DNA from: Hypholoma sublateritium FD-334 SS-4
Lineage: Eukaryota > Basidiomycota > Agaricomycetes > Agaricales > Strophariaceae
Direction: 5' to 3'
Assembly (NCBI GenBank): GCA_000827495.1
Contig: KN817626.1
Location: 53,575-117,574, forward strand
DNA: 64,000 bases
A program made the translations under genes and the position numbers. A model generated the notes under the pieces. It saw only the letters and a program-made list of their open reading frames with translations, searched no databases and was not told where the DNA came from. Of this stretch, positions 1 to 11,127 are shown piece by piece (the stretch's first letter is position 1; each line of letters starts with the position of its first letter).

Positions 1-35
1 ACATTGTAGAATAATCTAGCTACTCAGTATATAGG

Positions 36-43
36 TATATAAA
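36..43 (+). promoter_or_regulatory. TATA box of the NADAR gene
   Basis: TATATAAA lies 59 nt upstream of the ATG at 102, a normal spacing for a short fungal leader. The call rests on motif and position only. Confidence 0.55.
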
Positions 44-101
44 GGAGTCTGTAGGACTCCATAAATCATCATATATTTCACCTTAATTCCCAATAACCGC
101 C

Positions 102-1171
102 ATGCAATCCCGAAAAACCATCACCATTGTCACGTCGCCCACAACAAAGAACAAGCCGCTTCCGAATATCGGCTCATTAAACTCACCGACAGTCATGCAG
201 GCCTCCCTCTATCGCGTTGAAGAACGTAGCCGCACGATTTATGTCTCGTCAGACATCGATCCGTCTCAATGGGACACTCACAGTCTCAACACGATATTCT
301 CTCTGGCAGAGGCTCCTGATTACGACAGAGAGATCTCCAGTGAGCAGCCTGTCCGCCGGACACAGTCTTATACCGACACCCAGGTAATCATCTCAGAGGA
401 TGTCTCCGATCGTAGCGACGAGTCGAGGGTAACTTCGCCACGCATTAGCGTATATCGACCTCGTCGCTCTGGTGGGAAAACTGCTAGTTCCCCTTCCACC
501 CCACCTCCCGCTCTTCCTCGTCGGGTGTCGCCTTCGAACTCTGCGCCCGCCGCTCGTCAACGAATTCTCTTCTACCACAAAGACGACCCCCACTACGGAT
601 TCACGAACTTTTCTGCTCACCCTGTGATTTACAATGGAAAAAAGTATCCTACCAGCGAACATCTGTTCCAATCATTCAAAGTAGGCGATCACATTGGACC
701 CTCACTCAGAGATACTAATATGGGATTTACCTCTTTAGTTCCAAAAGCATCGGCCAAACCTCGCAGAGCACATACGAACATGTTCAGAAAGGCCCAGTGT
801 CGCTTTCTCAGAAGCTCGCCGTTTCCAACCAGAAATCAGACCTGACTGGAAGCAGGTCAATATCGAAAAGGTACGGCTGGCGCTTTGTCTACGCTACCAA
901 GCTTGAGCATTCCCTGGCGCAGATGGACGAAACTCTATTTCACAAGTTTACTCAACATGCAGCTTTGCGAGACGAACTTCTCGCCACAGGGGATGCGGAA
1001 CTTGTCGAGGTGAGGCCGATATCCCTAACTTCCGCGAAGATACTTGCTAATCAACCCCAGGACTCCGATAAGGATGCGTTTTGGGGAGTTGGTGCTGATC
1101 GGCGAGGACGCAACGAGCTCGGGAAGTGCCTGGAGAGACTCCGGAGCAAGTTGCGTGGCGACCTGTGTTAG
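102..1171 (+). CDS. NADAR-domain N-glycosidase (YbiA/DUF1768 family), 302 aa
   Basis: Four exons: 102-680, 739-870, 923-1009 and 1061-1171. Introns of 58, 52 and 51 nt all have GT..AG borders. Residues 1-150 are Ser/Pro/Arg-rich and look disordered. The NADAR fold follows (about residues 150-300), with the block FTNFSAHPVIYNGKKYPTSE, the segment EARRFQPEIRPDWKQVNIEK across exon 2, HKFTQH, and the closing DAFWGVGADRRGRNELG. Family members cleave N-glycosidic bonds of ADP-ribose-type or riboflavin-pathway substrates, including ADP-ribosylated guanine in some bacterial systems. The substrate here is unknown. The codon frame is continuous across all three junctions, so the gene looks intact. It lies 254 bp upstream of a PARP-associated zinc-module gene on the same strand. 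Confidence 0.9.
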
Positions 1172-1424
1172 ATGCTCATCGATATCGGCCTCGTTGTATC
1201 CCGTTCTGTTTGCTTGCGTGTCTCCGCCTGGACGTCTGGAACGCTTGTAACACGTGTTGTTATTATTCTTATGGATGATATTGCTTGATCTGGGACTGGA
1301 TCACTGCCTCTTGAAACACTGGCCTCGAGGAAAAGGTGTGCGTGCACGCTTCACTATTAAAGATCGTCGGACCGCTCCTTCAACGTTGTCCGCCTTGTTT
1401 CCTTTCTCCCACTGACTGATCAAG

Positions 1425-2574
1425 ATGGCCACCACTGCCCCGGCTGTGTCTGCTCAGCCTGCCCTGCTCTGTGACGTGAGTCTCGTCTTCGAGGACCCTC
1501 GCGTGTACACTGTACTGAAAGAAAGCATTGTGTAGTACTGCCATCAGAAACCCAAGTTCTCAAATCACTCTTACTGCTCGAAGACCTGTGCTGCTCAGGC
1601 AGCAGCCCTGTGCAACGTGAGATCATCTACTCTTTGGACGATACGTGATCTGATCGTCTCATCTCTCGAAGCATTGCCACAAGAAGCCGAAATTCCAAAA
1701 TTTCGAGTACTGTGGCAAGAACTGCGCGGCGTTGGCGAACCCGGGAGGAAAGACCCGCAATGCGGGAGCTGCTGCACCGCAACACATTGGGGGCGTAAAG
1801 AAGGCGGGCGCAACCGCTAATACCCAACCCTCGTTTGATCCCATGCAGATAGCAAGTGAGCGCGTGTCTACGTGGGAGATCGTCGCGGAAATTCTGACGA
1901 TCTTTCGTGCGGTGTCAGAGCTCGTCGTCCAGCACATCCCACAAGTGCAATCCCTGCTCAATGCCGCACCGCAGGCCGCCCCTGCTCCCCCGACACAGCA
2001 CATCGTCGCCAACCCATTCGCCAACCCCGTCAACACGCAGGTCAGACCCCCTGCGCAGAACAGCGGCCCCACCAACAATCCGTTCCTAGGGCCGGGGCCT
2101 GTGTACACCCAAAGTGCGTACCAGAACCCTGCCCCGCCCGCCGCGGTAGTTTCCGCGCCGCAGTGCGCGGCGCCGACGAACGGTGCAGTCTACTTGGCCC
2201 CCTCCGCTCCGCCCGCGGGCGCTCAACCCCTTCGTCTTAGCACACAAGAAGCTGCCGATGATCTTGAGTGCCTTATCCCTGGCTGCGGGAAGCCTGTCCA
2301 TCGCGACGCGCAAGGCGTGACGACGAGCGACTACTGCTCGATGCGGCATCGCGAGTACGTCGTTCATTCCGATTATCTATGCTACGTAGACTAACAGCGT
2401 GCTGGTATCTTGTTTCGCAGGGAGGCGGTTGCGAGCGGGTACGCATCGCCGTGTATTATGTGCTTGACGATGCCGCAGAGCGACACGGACTATTTCTGCT
2501 CACGGGCGTGTCGGGAGGAGTCGCTGAACAAGCAGGTGACATTCGATGCTGGCGAAGTTGCGGACCCGCAGTGA
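1425..2574 (+). CDS. Protein with four PARP-associated CxxC..YCxxxC zinc modules, no PARP catalytic domain, 322 aa
   Basis: Exons 1425-1475, 1536-1616, 1672-2354 and 2421-2574. Four cysteine modules are visible: C16/C19/C31/C35, C43/C46/C58/C62, C244/C249/C266/H270 and C283/C286/C298/C302. The first two are near duplicates (both carry HxKPKF), and introns sit just before or inside the first, second and fourth modules. A Pro/Ala/Gln-rich linker (about residues 65-240) separates the pairs. From memory of the family, such modules occur N-terminal to PARP-like ADP-ribosyltransferase domains in Agaricomycetes. Here a TGA follows shortly after the fourth module and no catalytic block is seen downstream. 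It may be a naturally short member or a truncated one. The zinc ligands are inferred from spacing. Confidence 0.75.
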
Positions 2575-3261
2575 AAGAATCCTTCCCGCGAAGCTTTCCT
2601 GTACTGTTGTTGATGCTGCCAGGCGTGGCATTAAATCTTAATTGGCTTGGATGAGATCTGTAGATGGTGTGTATGTACTGAACAACGTTTAATATTACGC
2701 CGATGCTGTCCACCCAGATTTGCTAGTCACGCAGCGGCCAACGGGACGGTATCACGCCCAGCAATGACAATCGATAGAGGACCACTACATTTGAGTTCGA
2801 GTGTAAGAGTAGAATAAGGTATTAAGCATGAAGTACATATGAATGAGAAAATTGTCGGAGAAAAAGGTTCCGAGTTCGACAAATGGGATTCGTGTCGTGG
2901 TAATAATGCTGGCTGTTGCCGTAAGCTATGAAAGGGTAAAGAGCGACTGGATCATTAATAGAGGAATAAGATATTGAGTATTAGCTGTCGTTGTAGGATC
3001 GTGGATTAAGGGTACAGATGCGTTTTACATGATCATGATCGGTCGCGTCGGAAGAGAAGGATGCTAGAAGTATTGGTTCAGGTTCAAGACCTGAGAAAGG
3101 GACAGGCTAAATTTCGCTGAAAAAAACAAGAGAAAAGAAAAGATTTCAAGCTGTTGACAGAGGCCGGTAATTAACCAGAAAAGAGATTGATCTTCGTGAA
3201 AACACGGAGGAATCTTTCTGGCGGAAGAAAATGTGTGAGCACATTAATGAATGTAAATTCA
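2575..3261. other. Intergenic, AT-rich, no gene seen
   Basis: This lies between the convergent ends of the zinc-module gene and the minus-strand gene. It contains only short ORFs without family motifs. Confidence 0.6.
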
Positions 3262-4092
3262 TTAACACTTACTATGGCGGAAAACGGTGCGCCTTTTAGG
3301 GCAACGGTGTATATCCACACAATTTTCATAAGTAACCCTGCATTGCAGACAAGTAACTAAACTGATCAGACGATGTATGAGTTAATACTTCCACAGGGCA
3401 TAACAGGTACTGTACGTACTTGTCTTCGATGTTGTGAATATGGAGATGATAAACCAGGTTGCTGGCACTTGAAAGGTGATCTTTACATCCCGGTCGAGGA
3501 CAGGGAATGCGTTCACCTCTTGGAGAGTGCTCGTAAAACTTTTCACTGGTAGATACAGCTTCCTGAAACTGAAACCGAGGACGGTGGCCGTAATTCAGAT
3601 GAAATACGCGAGGCACCCTAACGCGACGTGACTCACTACCTCAAGAAGGCCACGCTCGCGGGCTCTATCGTAAGTGATGCCAGGACTCTTCTCTCCAAAG
3701 ATTGGCGTGTAAGGCTTCTCCCACGGAAACTCGGTCTCTCCCTTCTCCGTTTTCCCTTCCAACAGACCTGGTCCGTGATACCCGGGAGGGGGTGCTGCCA
3801 ATGTCGATCCCGAACTTTCAGAGTCGAGTGATCCGTTGCGATACATCATGGCGAACCTCTGCGCTTCCGTTCCCTCGAAGACGGGAGCCGCCTGAGGAGT
3901 GACGAATTCCCATGTGCCATCGCTATCGTGGCTGATGCGCGACTCGATGGCGGCAGGTGCTGGCCCCGCGAATCCAAAGTAGGATGCAAATCGTCGAGGG
4001 TGGCCTGCACCATAAGACATCTTGTGTATCCTAGGGTCTGACTGCTGCTCGGCATACAGAAGAACCTCGCGATCGGCGACAGCGGATATCAT
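3262..4092 (-). CDS. Hypothetical protein with a C2H2-like finger, about 225 aa
   Basis: Modelled as exons 4092-3640, 3568-3420 and 3337-3262 on the minus strand. The N-terminal part is Gly/Pro/Ser-rich and unrecognised. Exon 2 holds CPRPGC followed after 12 residues by HLHIH, which fits C-x4-C-x12-H-x3-H. The first intron has two possible acceptors 6 nt apart. If the third exon is not used, the frame ends at 3326 instead. The ATG at 4020 is an alternative start. The gene converges on the zinc-module gene at 1425-2574. Function is unknown; DNA or RNA binding would be a guess from one finger. Confidence 0.5.
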
Positions 4093-4719
4093 TTTACACG
4101 GCGGAGTAGAGACAAGAAGAGATGCAAACAAGGAGAGAGAGGGTGGGTAAGCATCGTCGTATGCAAGCTCGATTTATAGGCCAGATACTGAAGGTGGCAC
4201 GGCGCATGCATTCGGTGGCCCACCAAAGGCCACTGAGCAGATCAGCTTCGGCTAAATGGAACATACATTGTCTGCCAGGTATGGCGACTGAGCTTGGCCG
4301 AGGAAGTGAACATGCGATCTATTAGATGCGAAAGCAAAGCCAAAGCGTTTGTGTGGCTCCAGGGTAGCAACCATTCTAGGGAAACAAAGCTTCTCAAAGC
4401 TGAAGCACAACTGAAGCAAGCTGGAAAGGAGTTGGACGTTGATGGGTAAGTTTGATGGTGGCATATGCGCCCGGCGCCGCGCGGAATCCGGATTCTGGAT
4501 ATCACGCTCACGTGAGCGGCCTCAATAACGTGACTCGGGGAACGCGCGTCACGCTCAGCGCTAAGTTCGGGACCGAAGTTCACCAGGCCTCTTCCTTTGT
4601 CCAACCTTCATCATCATCCGAGGCCCCGTCTGCGTTGTCCACAAACTCGCTCACACTGGGAATATAATTCAATATTCCTGAACTTCCCGTTTGTCTTCTT
4701 CCAACCTCTGAATCAAAAC

Positions 4720-5735
4720 ATGATGCTGCTGAACAGCTGCGCAGTGAAGCAACGAGCTGCTACCTTGTGGAGGTCGTCAACACTGCATTTATCTGAGGCA
4801 TGTCCCACTCCGGCGCAGAGAACACGTCCTGCAACTAGCACTGCTATTCTTCGCTGCCGTTTCATTAATACGCCAGCGTATGAAGGCCACATTCCGTTAA
4901 ATTGGTTTGAAACCGCGTTGCTCACAGTGGGCTCGGCCGTCGTTTCATTAACAGACCCTCGCAGGGGAGGTGAGTGTAGACCCATTGTCCTCAGCTTTTT
5001 GAATACAATGTTCTCATCAGATATGGTTGCTGCACTGGGAGAAACTACAGCAGGTCCAAGCCTTTCGCATTTGAGAGACCGCATGCTAGAAAGCGCAGAA
5101 GGCCGAATGATCCTGAAGGAACGACCACGCGTCAATTCTACGACCGTTGATATGAATGAACTGGCTCATTATCCGGAGGGGAGCTTTGGAAGAGCATATG
5201 TAACATGGCTAGAGCGTTGTGGGGTGACACCAGATACTCGGGAGCCGGTAAGCACATCCACGCCATACCGGAGAGAGCCATCTCATTTGGCATCCAGGTC
5301 CATTACATCGACGATCCCGAACTGGCCTACGTAATGCAACGGTACCGTGAATGCCACGACTTCTACCACTGCATCACCAATCTCCCTGTGAACGTCGAAT
5401 CGGAGCTCACTCTCAAATACTTTGAGTTTGCTAACCTTGGCCTTCCCATGACTGCCCTCGCGGCTGCCTTTGGTCCTCTGCGGCTCTCGGAGAAAAAACG
5501 CTCGCGCCTATTCTCCGAATTTGTTCCCTGGGCTCTGAAATGTGGGGGGAGCTCGCAAAGTCTGATCACCGTGTATTGGGAGAAACGCTGGGCAGAAAAT
5601 GTCGAGGATATGAAGAAAGAATTTGCCATCTGGGACCCGCCGGAAGCTAGGTGGAGCAAACCGTTGAGCGAGGCAAAGGCGGCGGCCGAGAAGAGGCAGC
5701 AATCGCGTACGGCTCCATCTGCGGCGGTACCGTAG
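4720..5735 (+). CDS. COQ4: Ubiquinone biosynthesis protein COQ4, mitochondrial, 304 aa
   Basis: Exons 4720-4969, 5021-5247 and 5298-5735. The diagnostic COQ4 motif HDxxHx11E is present: H179, D180, H183 and E195. Family landmarks precede it (LTDPRRGDMVAALGETT joined across intron 1, then PEGSFGRAYVTWLE). COQ4 is a scaffold and decarboxylation/hydroxylation component of the coenzyme Q complex at the inner face of the inner mitochondrial membrane. The Arg/Ser/Thr-rich N-terminus fits a mitochondrial presequence. The C-terminus ends in an Ala/Lys/Gln-rich tail. Length matches fungal COQ4. The ATG at 4720 is the first in frame upstream of the conserved body with a presequence-like start. Confidence 0.95.
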
Positions 5736-8007
5736 GCAGCGGCCTATTTGAAGAGTATACATACCATTGTGCGTTCATCATTCCATGCTGCCCTAAATTC
5801 GTCTTTTGTTTATCAGATATTAGAGGTCGGATAAAAGAATACAGTGCTGTTCGATTCTTTTTCCTGGAGGACGGCCATCTGCCATCCATCAGCAGCTATC
5901 GCCCATAATCCGTTTAGGACGGGCTTTTTCCAGTCCATGCATATATGTTCTGCCGCTCTTTCGTTTATTTCTTTCTGCGGTGTGAAAAAATCCTCTTGTT
6001 AGTGGGCGGCGGCCACATGCCGTCTCCGCAACTGACCCGCTTTTTGTTAGGGTTCTCGGAAGCCATGATGCTTCTGAGATTTTAATAGGCTTTCCACTTC
6101 ACTTCACATGTCATTCCTCGGCGGGCGCCAAAGTTGTACGTACAAGTGCGCAACGGCATCCACCGCGGGGGATATATATTATTGATAATTCATGTGAGTT
6201 GGCGCCTAATGTATACGGTTTGAACCTTTTGACAATACGTATGTAGTGATGAGCACCGCAATGATCGGTTGATATGTTTGTACCACAAACTTCCCAAGTA
6301 ACGTAAGTACGTCTACCAGCTATGTAAAGCGCCAATTTAAAGGAATCTCAGATATGGTTTGAGAATGATGCTCAGCTTCGGCATGGGAGCTAAATTTCCT
6401 AGAGTATTGGTCTATCCAAAGCATTTATCTCTATTCTAAGTGGTCCGCACTTGGAACGCTCTGCCTCCGAGTGCGCGTGCAATTCAATTTCATCCCCAAG
6501 GTGTAACATTTTCAGCAGGTACTATTCCTCAGGATTCGCCGTAGTACGAAGGCTAACATAACCACTATTTCCATAGGGGTCACGGAGTCTCGACCAGCTC
6601 TGGAACCTAAATCTAAGTGCTAATGAAAATGAGGCTCCGCAGATACTTAGTAGGGCTTCCCAATGCAGCAGGGGCTCTGTTGGCCAATTTGTGTAGTAAC
6701 AAATATTTGAAAAGGCATGCAATTAGTTCGCTATTTACTTGGAATACTGGCCACGTTCGCTACTTTCACAGGTCTGAATACCGTAGAATCAGGATTAGGC
6801 AGTGCCGGTGAATGAGTAGATAAAGTTTGAGATTTCCTTGCCGCGAAGCTCCACTCAGCTGACCAGAAATAAATCTTCTCACTCGCCAACGGACGTCCAC
6901 TGGCAGTTCATTGCAGGTTCTCTGTTGTCCCAGTAATAGATTCCTTCTACTCGTAATTAATAGACTTCAAAGCTCGGCGCCTCAGAACACGCTCCGCCAG
7001 TGCCCCGGCCTATACCAAGTTTAGTATAAATAAAAGCACCAAGCCGCCAGTCTTGGGTGTATTTAATTCGCACTCGTAGAAATAAGCCCTAAATTAACAG
7101 ATTTAATATTTAATACATCTCCGTGTACAGGTACACCTACATGTTGGAAGGGGTCAGCATTGATAAAAGGTACTAGTTTTATAATGAGCTAATAATAGCA
7201 ACAACCCCAGGCGGCCGAATGCAGACGGACTTCATTTAACCCCCGCTGCACATCGTAAGATAGTAGTTCACCATAGCAGCGCGTCCCCTTTGAGGATGTC
7301 ATTTTAAATATATGGACAAAAAACTTACAGAATTGGTGTGCAAATTTTCAAGGAGATCATGCCAGTATTTCCCTGCATTTTTGCAATCTAAGTAGTCAAA
7401 TGAAACGGATGACATACCCGTATCAATTGACTTCAAATCCGTGGCCTGCTGCGGAAAGGGATGCCCATATACCTAAAGCGTCATAAACGCGTCATTAATT
7501 ACCCTTGTAGGCCTATATGGTGCTTTGTGTCGGGCGTTGAACATATCGTTCCAGAGTCGAGAAATAAATGCAAGTAGATCCGAAATATCAGGCTCCGTAT
7601 TAAGTATGTTCTTAGTGCATTCTCTCAGGCTCTGATGATGCCAGGCATATCTCCCCAAAGGGATATGATAAACCCACAGAGCCCCAGCGCCGTTGAACGA
7701 GGCTGCATGTGTCCCATCACCGGTGCACCTGACCGTGACGGACAAGTCAATAAGTTGCGTTCGGCTGCTGCTTTCGGCGAAACCCACAAATTTTCCGTGC
7801 ATCGAACCCGGAACGCTCATCGCTTAATTTCAAGTCGATCTATGACGTTCTCAGAGGTTCTCAGGCTCTTCAAAGCGCCCAACCCAACTTAGTTTGTTTG
7901 TCTAGGTAAATTCAAATTCCGATCAACTTTCGGAACGCGAAAGCGCACCAATCAGCGACGTTGTGGGAGTGCTGAGCCATTCGTACCTTAGCCTTTATGG
8001 TGTTATG
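5736..8007. other. Long intergenic stretch, no convincing gene
   Basis: About 2.3 kb of mixed AT-rich sequence with many stops in all frames. The longest open stretch is a 115-codon minus-strand ORF at 7473-7820, which has no recognisable motif and no partner exon that I could find. Confidence 0.5.
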
Positions 8008-8014
8008 TATAAAA
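8008..8014 (+). promoter_or_regulatory. TATA box of the 8071 gene
   Basis: TATAAAA lies 57 nt before the ATG at 8071 and is followed by a pyrimidine-rich leader. Confidence 0.5.
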
Positions 8015-8070
8015 CGCACCGCGCGTTCCGCCATTTCTCCCCTACTTCCTACCCCCGAGTTACCTTCAGT

Positions 8071-8747
8071 ATGGCCACTCATAACCTCGCTTTTTCCGAC
8101 CTCGTGTCAACTACAAAAGAAACTGATTCTATCTGGCAGCCGTCACACTTAACAACGGTTCGTACTCTTTCGACAATGGTCGTGGTCGTCATCCATCGCC
8201 TGCCACTCACAATCGACTACAGACTACGTCACTACAGCCAATGAAATCAGCAGGTTCTGACGACTACTGTACCCCCGACTTCGCCGAGGCGTTAGCATCG
8301 CCCGTCAAATATGCCTTCTTTCAAGTCTTGGGATACAAAGTTATCCAAGCAATACGCCCCATTGAAATATCTTCCCGCATCCACCAATCACTGAGATCGT
8401 CAGCCAGCATTGGTGCATTGGGCGGTGGGGTTCTCGCCATGGTCTACACAGTTCTATTGTTCTCGAGCTCGAAACGACACGAGGCCGAAGACAATTATCC
8501 GACCCTGCGCTCAATAGCATCATCTTTGTTTCAGGCGTTGGGGAAGGAAATTATCTTCAGCGCATGCGCGGCTGTCATAGGAGCAACCATCACTGGCAGG
8601 GATAATTCCAATAACCTTCCCTATCTCATAGTTGCAGGCCTACTGGGTCCCATTGTCGCGCTGTCACTCATGCTCGGAGCCCTCGGAGTTGTCATTGTGG
8701 TGGCATGGGGTAGCGTCAAGCTGAAAGGCCGGTTTGAAAAATATTGA
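8071..8747 (+). CDS. Small multi-pass membrane protein of unknown function, 195 aa
   Basis: Exon 1 is 8071-8161, the intron 8162-8250, and exon 2 8251-8747. The junction reads LTTVPGSDDY in frame. Alternatively exon 2 alone could start at the ATG at 8241 (168 aa). Three or more hydrophobic segments are visible: a Gly/Ala/Leu stretch with VLAMVYTVLLF, a short FSACAAVIGATI, and a long C-terminal one (LIVAGLLGPIVALSLMLGAL and onward). The protein ends in a short basic tail. No family is recognised. A second small membrane protein follows 560 bp downstream on the same strand. Confidence 0.6.
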
Positions 8748-9306
8748 GCGCATTCGTGTTTCTCCTTGTTACACGTCTGTTAAATTTCTCCGGGGCATAC
8801 TACTATATACTCTACTTTACATAATACTTTTGTAGCACCATATTGACTGATATATAGATGTGTACTATTGGGAGCCTTGTCGGTTAGAGGTGGCGCTCTT
8901 CTGCGCTGATGTGCATGCGTTTCTAACTTAAGTATTTTCTAGCACCAGCATTTGCCTTCAGTAGCATTTCAATGTTAATCTTGAGTTTAAAAGGGGAAAA
9001 AAATCAGGCTGATAAATGCGACTCGGCCAGAGGGTGCAAATTTGAAAGTACTTTCCTTTATTATCTCATTCCAATTGCGCTCTCTGCCGAACGCGCTTTG
9101 AAATGGACCCTGACAATAGAATACAAACATCATGACACACCTATGTCGTACACGAGATGTGCCTGGAGTCAGCCTAAGCCTACCTAAGCTTGTCTGTCAG
9201 CTCTTATTGGACATCATACAATTAATATAATCCACATTGCAATCAGCTATCTGGATCAGATTTGAGAAAGTTGATTTAAGCGCCCGTCATCAAAGACGAT
9301 CAAACA

Positions 9307-9636
9307 ATGAAAAACTGTCCTCTCCCTTCGTTGACCGTGACTGCAGTCATTCTGTCAACAGCGTTCTATTTTTGGTTCAACTGGGATGTAATAATAAGCT
9401 CTTTCGCTCCAGATCGACGATGGCGGTTCTACGGCTCCCTGATATTTGATAATTTGCTATTCACGTTCGCGGTCGCGATCGGTGTAACGCTTGTCTACTC
9501 CATTTGTATTACTATGTGGGCCCCGCGCACTGCACATTATTCCCGATGGAAACCCTACCTATTCAATAGAAAATCATTTGCCTCAATCGTCGTTCCATTC
9601 GCAGCCTACATTATTTTAGTTCTACTAGTATACTGA
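9307..9636 (+). CDS. Small membrane protein, unknown, 109 aa
   Basis: Single-exon ORF. Three hydrophobic segments are separated by basic loops: VTAVILSTAFYFWF near the N-terminus, IFDNLLFTFAVAIGVTLVYS in the middle, and SIVVPFAAYIILVLLVY at the very C-terminus. The layout resembles the small multi-pass proteins common in basidiomycetes, but no family is recognised. The only evidence of coding is the open frame and its well-defined membrane segments. Confidence 0.45.
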   Translation: MKNCPLPSLTVTAVILSTAFYFWFNWDVIISSFAPDRRWRFYGSLIFDNLLFTFAVAIGVTLVYSICITMWAPRTAHYSRWKPYLFNRKSFASIVVPFAAYIILVLLVY

Positions 9637-10083
9637 ATATCCTCATGTACGTACAATAGTTTGTAAGACTTTACGGGTATCAGGAAGCTCAGAAAGGTCG
9701 AATGAAAGTCATGACTACCCGTTCTTCCCAGAAACCTTGATTCTGTCGGATGATTCAAGAAAGCGCCGGGTCGAAAGACTAAGGCTTTCCTTAGTACTTC
9801 TTGGTGGTCGATCCTTTTTCAATAGATCCAGAAATGCCAGTGAGTACCTAGATCCACATCGATTTGTGTGCTGTGTAATTGATTCAATTGGAGAATGTAA
9901 ACCTATTCACTTTAGCGTGGTGTCCATGCAATAATTTACAAATCAGGGAGAATCCTAGTTGAGAGATTTGTGGACTATATAATCGTATTAACTTAACTTT
10001 GATCACTTAGATCATGACTGGTGCCGCAGCGTGGTGCGTAGGGAAAGATATCTAGTCATTGCCAGAATAAAAATAGGCCACCG

Positions 10084-10667
10084 TTACTCGTGCGCTCCTT
10101 GGTTCTCACCCTCCGGAGAATCTTTGTACAGGTCCAATGGAGCTTTCTGTGGATTTGCAGTAGGTGATTTCGGTCAACGTGTTGGGAAAATGCCCCGCAG
10201 GGGGGGACTCACATTCTTCTGTGCATTCTTGAGCTCGTCTCCCTGTCCAGCTGCTCCCGGTCCGGATACGGAGTGCCTCTGGTCTTGTGCGATTATTTTC
10301 AAGGTAGATTCTTTGGCCTCTTGAGCTTGAAGGATGTCCATGGCGCTAGTTTTCGAATCAATTTTTTGGGCGATATTTCCCGGTGCCGGCACAATGCAGT
10401 CTGCGGATAAGTTGGAGGGGGTTTCTGGACGTGAAGCGGAGTAATACAGATCGATGATGTTAACGGCATCGTCTCCGTTGAGGGAGCTAGACGGTTCGTG
10501 ATGCGGTGAGGCCGTCAGAAAGAGTCCTGTCCGCCATAAAATAATTATGTGACTTACTCTGCAACGGTTTCATGATAAGAACCATGATAGGAATAGAAGG
10601 TATCGACAAACTCGGCCGCGGTGTCGACACTGTTATGGGTGTCAGCCCTCGAAGGATAAAAATCCAT
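10084..10667 (-). CDS. Hypothetical soluble protein, 148 aa
   Basis: Three minus-strand exons: 10667-10558, 10486-10213 and 10146-10084. Splicing gives one continuous frame: ATG start, an acidic/Tyr-rich segment (FVDTFYSYHGSYHETVAD), a Ser/Pro-rich middle (SASRPETPSNLSADC), a charged helix (AMDILQAQEAKES) and a C-terminus ending GENQGAHE. The second junction joins QKN to KAPLD. The introns are 71 and 66 nt with good borders, and the regularity of the junctions is the main evidence. No family is recognised. The gene is divergent from PGS1 at 11128. Confidence 0.55.
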
Positions 10668-11127
10668 CGTATATGGCGCTCAGGGAATTTTTTCTGGTAC
10701 TGTATCCAGTGGCTTCCAGGTGTACTCCGGGAAGGAAGAGGTCGAAGAGGGCAGGATAGAGCGGCTGTTGCCTGTGAACAAGGAGATGAATGTGGGTAAT
10801 TCATACACTTACCAGGTTCATCTCAGAGCCTTCGCGTGACAGAATTTCTATACAATTATTGCATGTGTGGTACCGGAGCAGCTTACATGAAACAGTATTT
10901 GTACTTCAGTTCTTGCCCGTGGTTTTCTGATAGAGAGTTAGTCGAAGAGTGGCTTTCATAGAGTTTGGGTATCAAAAGTTCACGGAGTCAAATGAACGAG
11001 AAGCCGGTATGCCGAACCCGTTGGCCTGGAAGGTCGCGAGACTTTTTGGGAGTCCGCCGTGTTGCGTTCTAATGACGCAGCCAAGCTGGAACGGTGGCCC
11101 ATTTTTTCAACGTTGCCATTCTCGTTT

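Noticed and set aside
3060..3100. Possible tRNA B box (GGTTCAAGACC)
   Set aside because: No matching A box and no cloverleaf can be drawn around it.
7473..7820. 115-codon minus-strand ORF in a long intergenic stretch
   Set aside because: No motif, no neighbouring exon and no start context. Kept only as a note.
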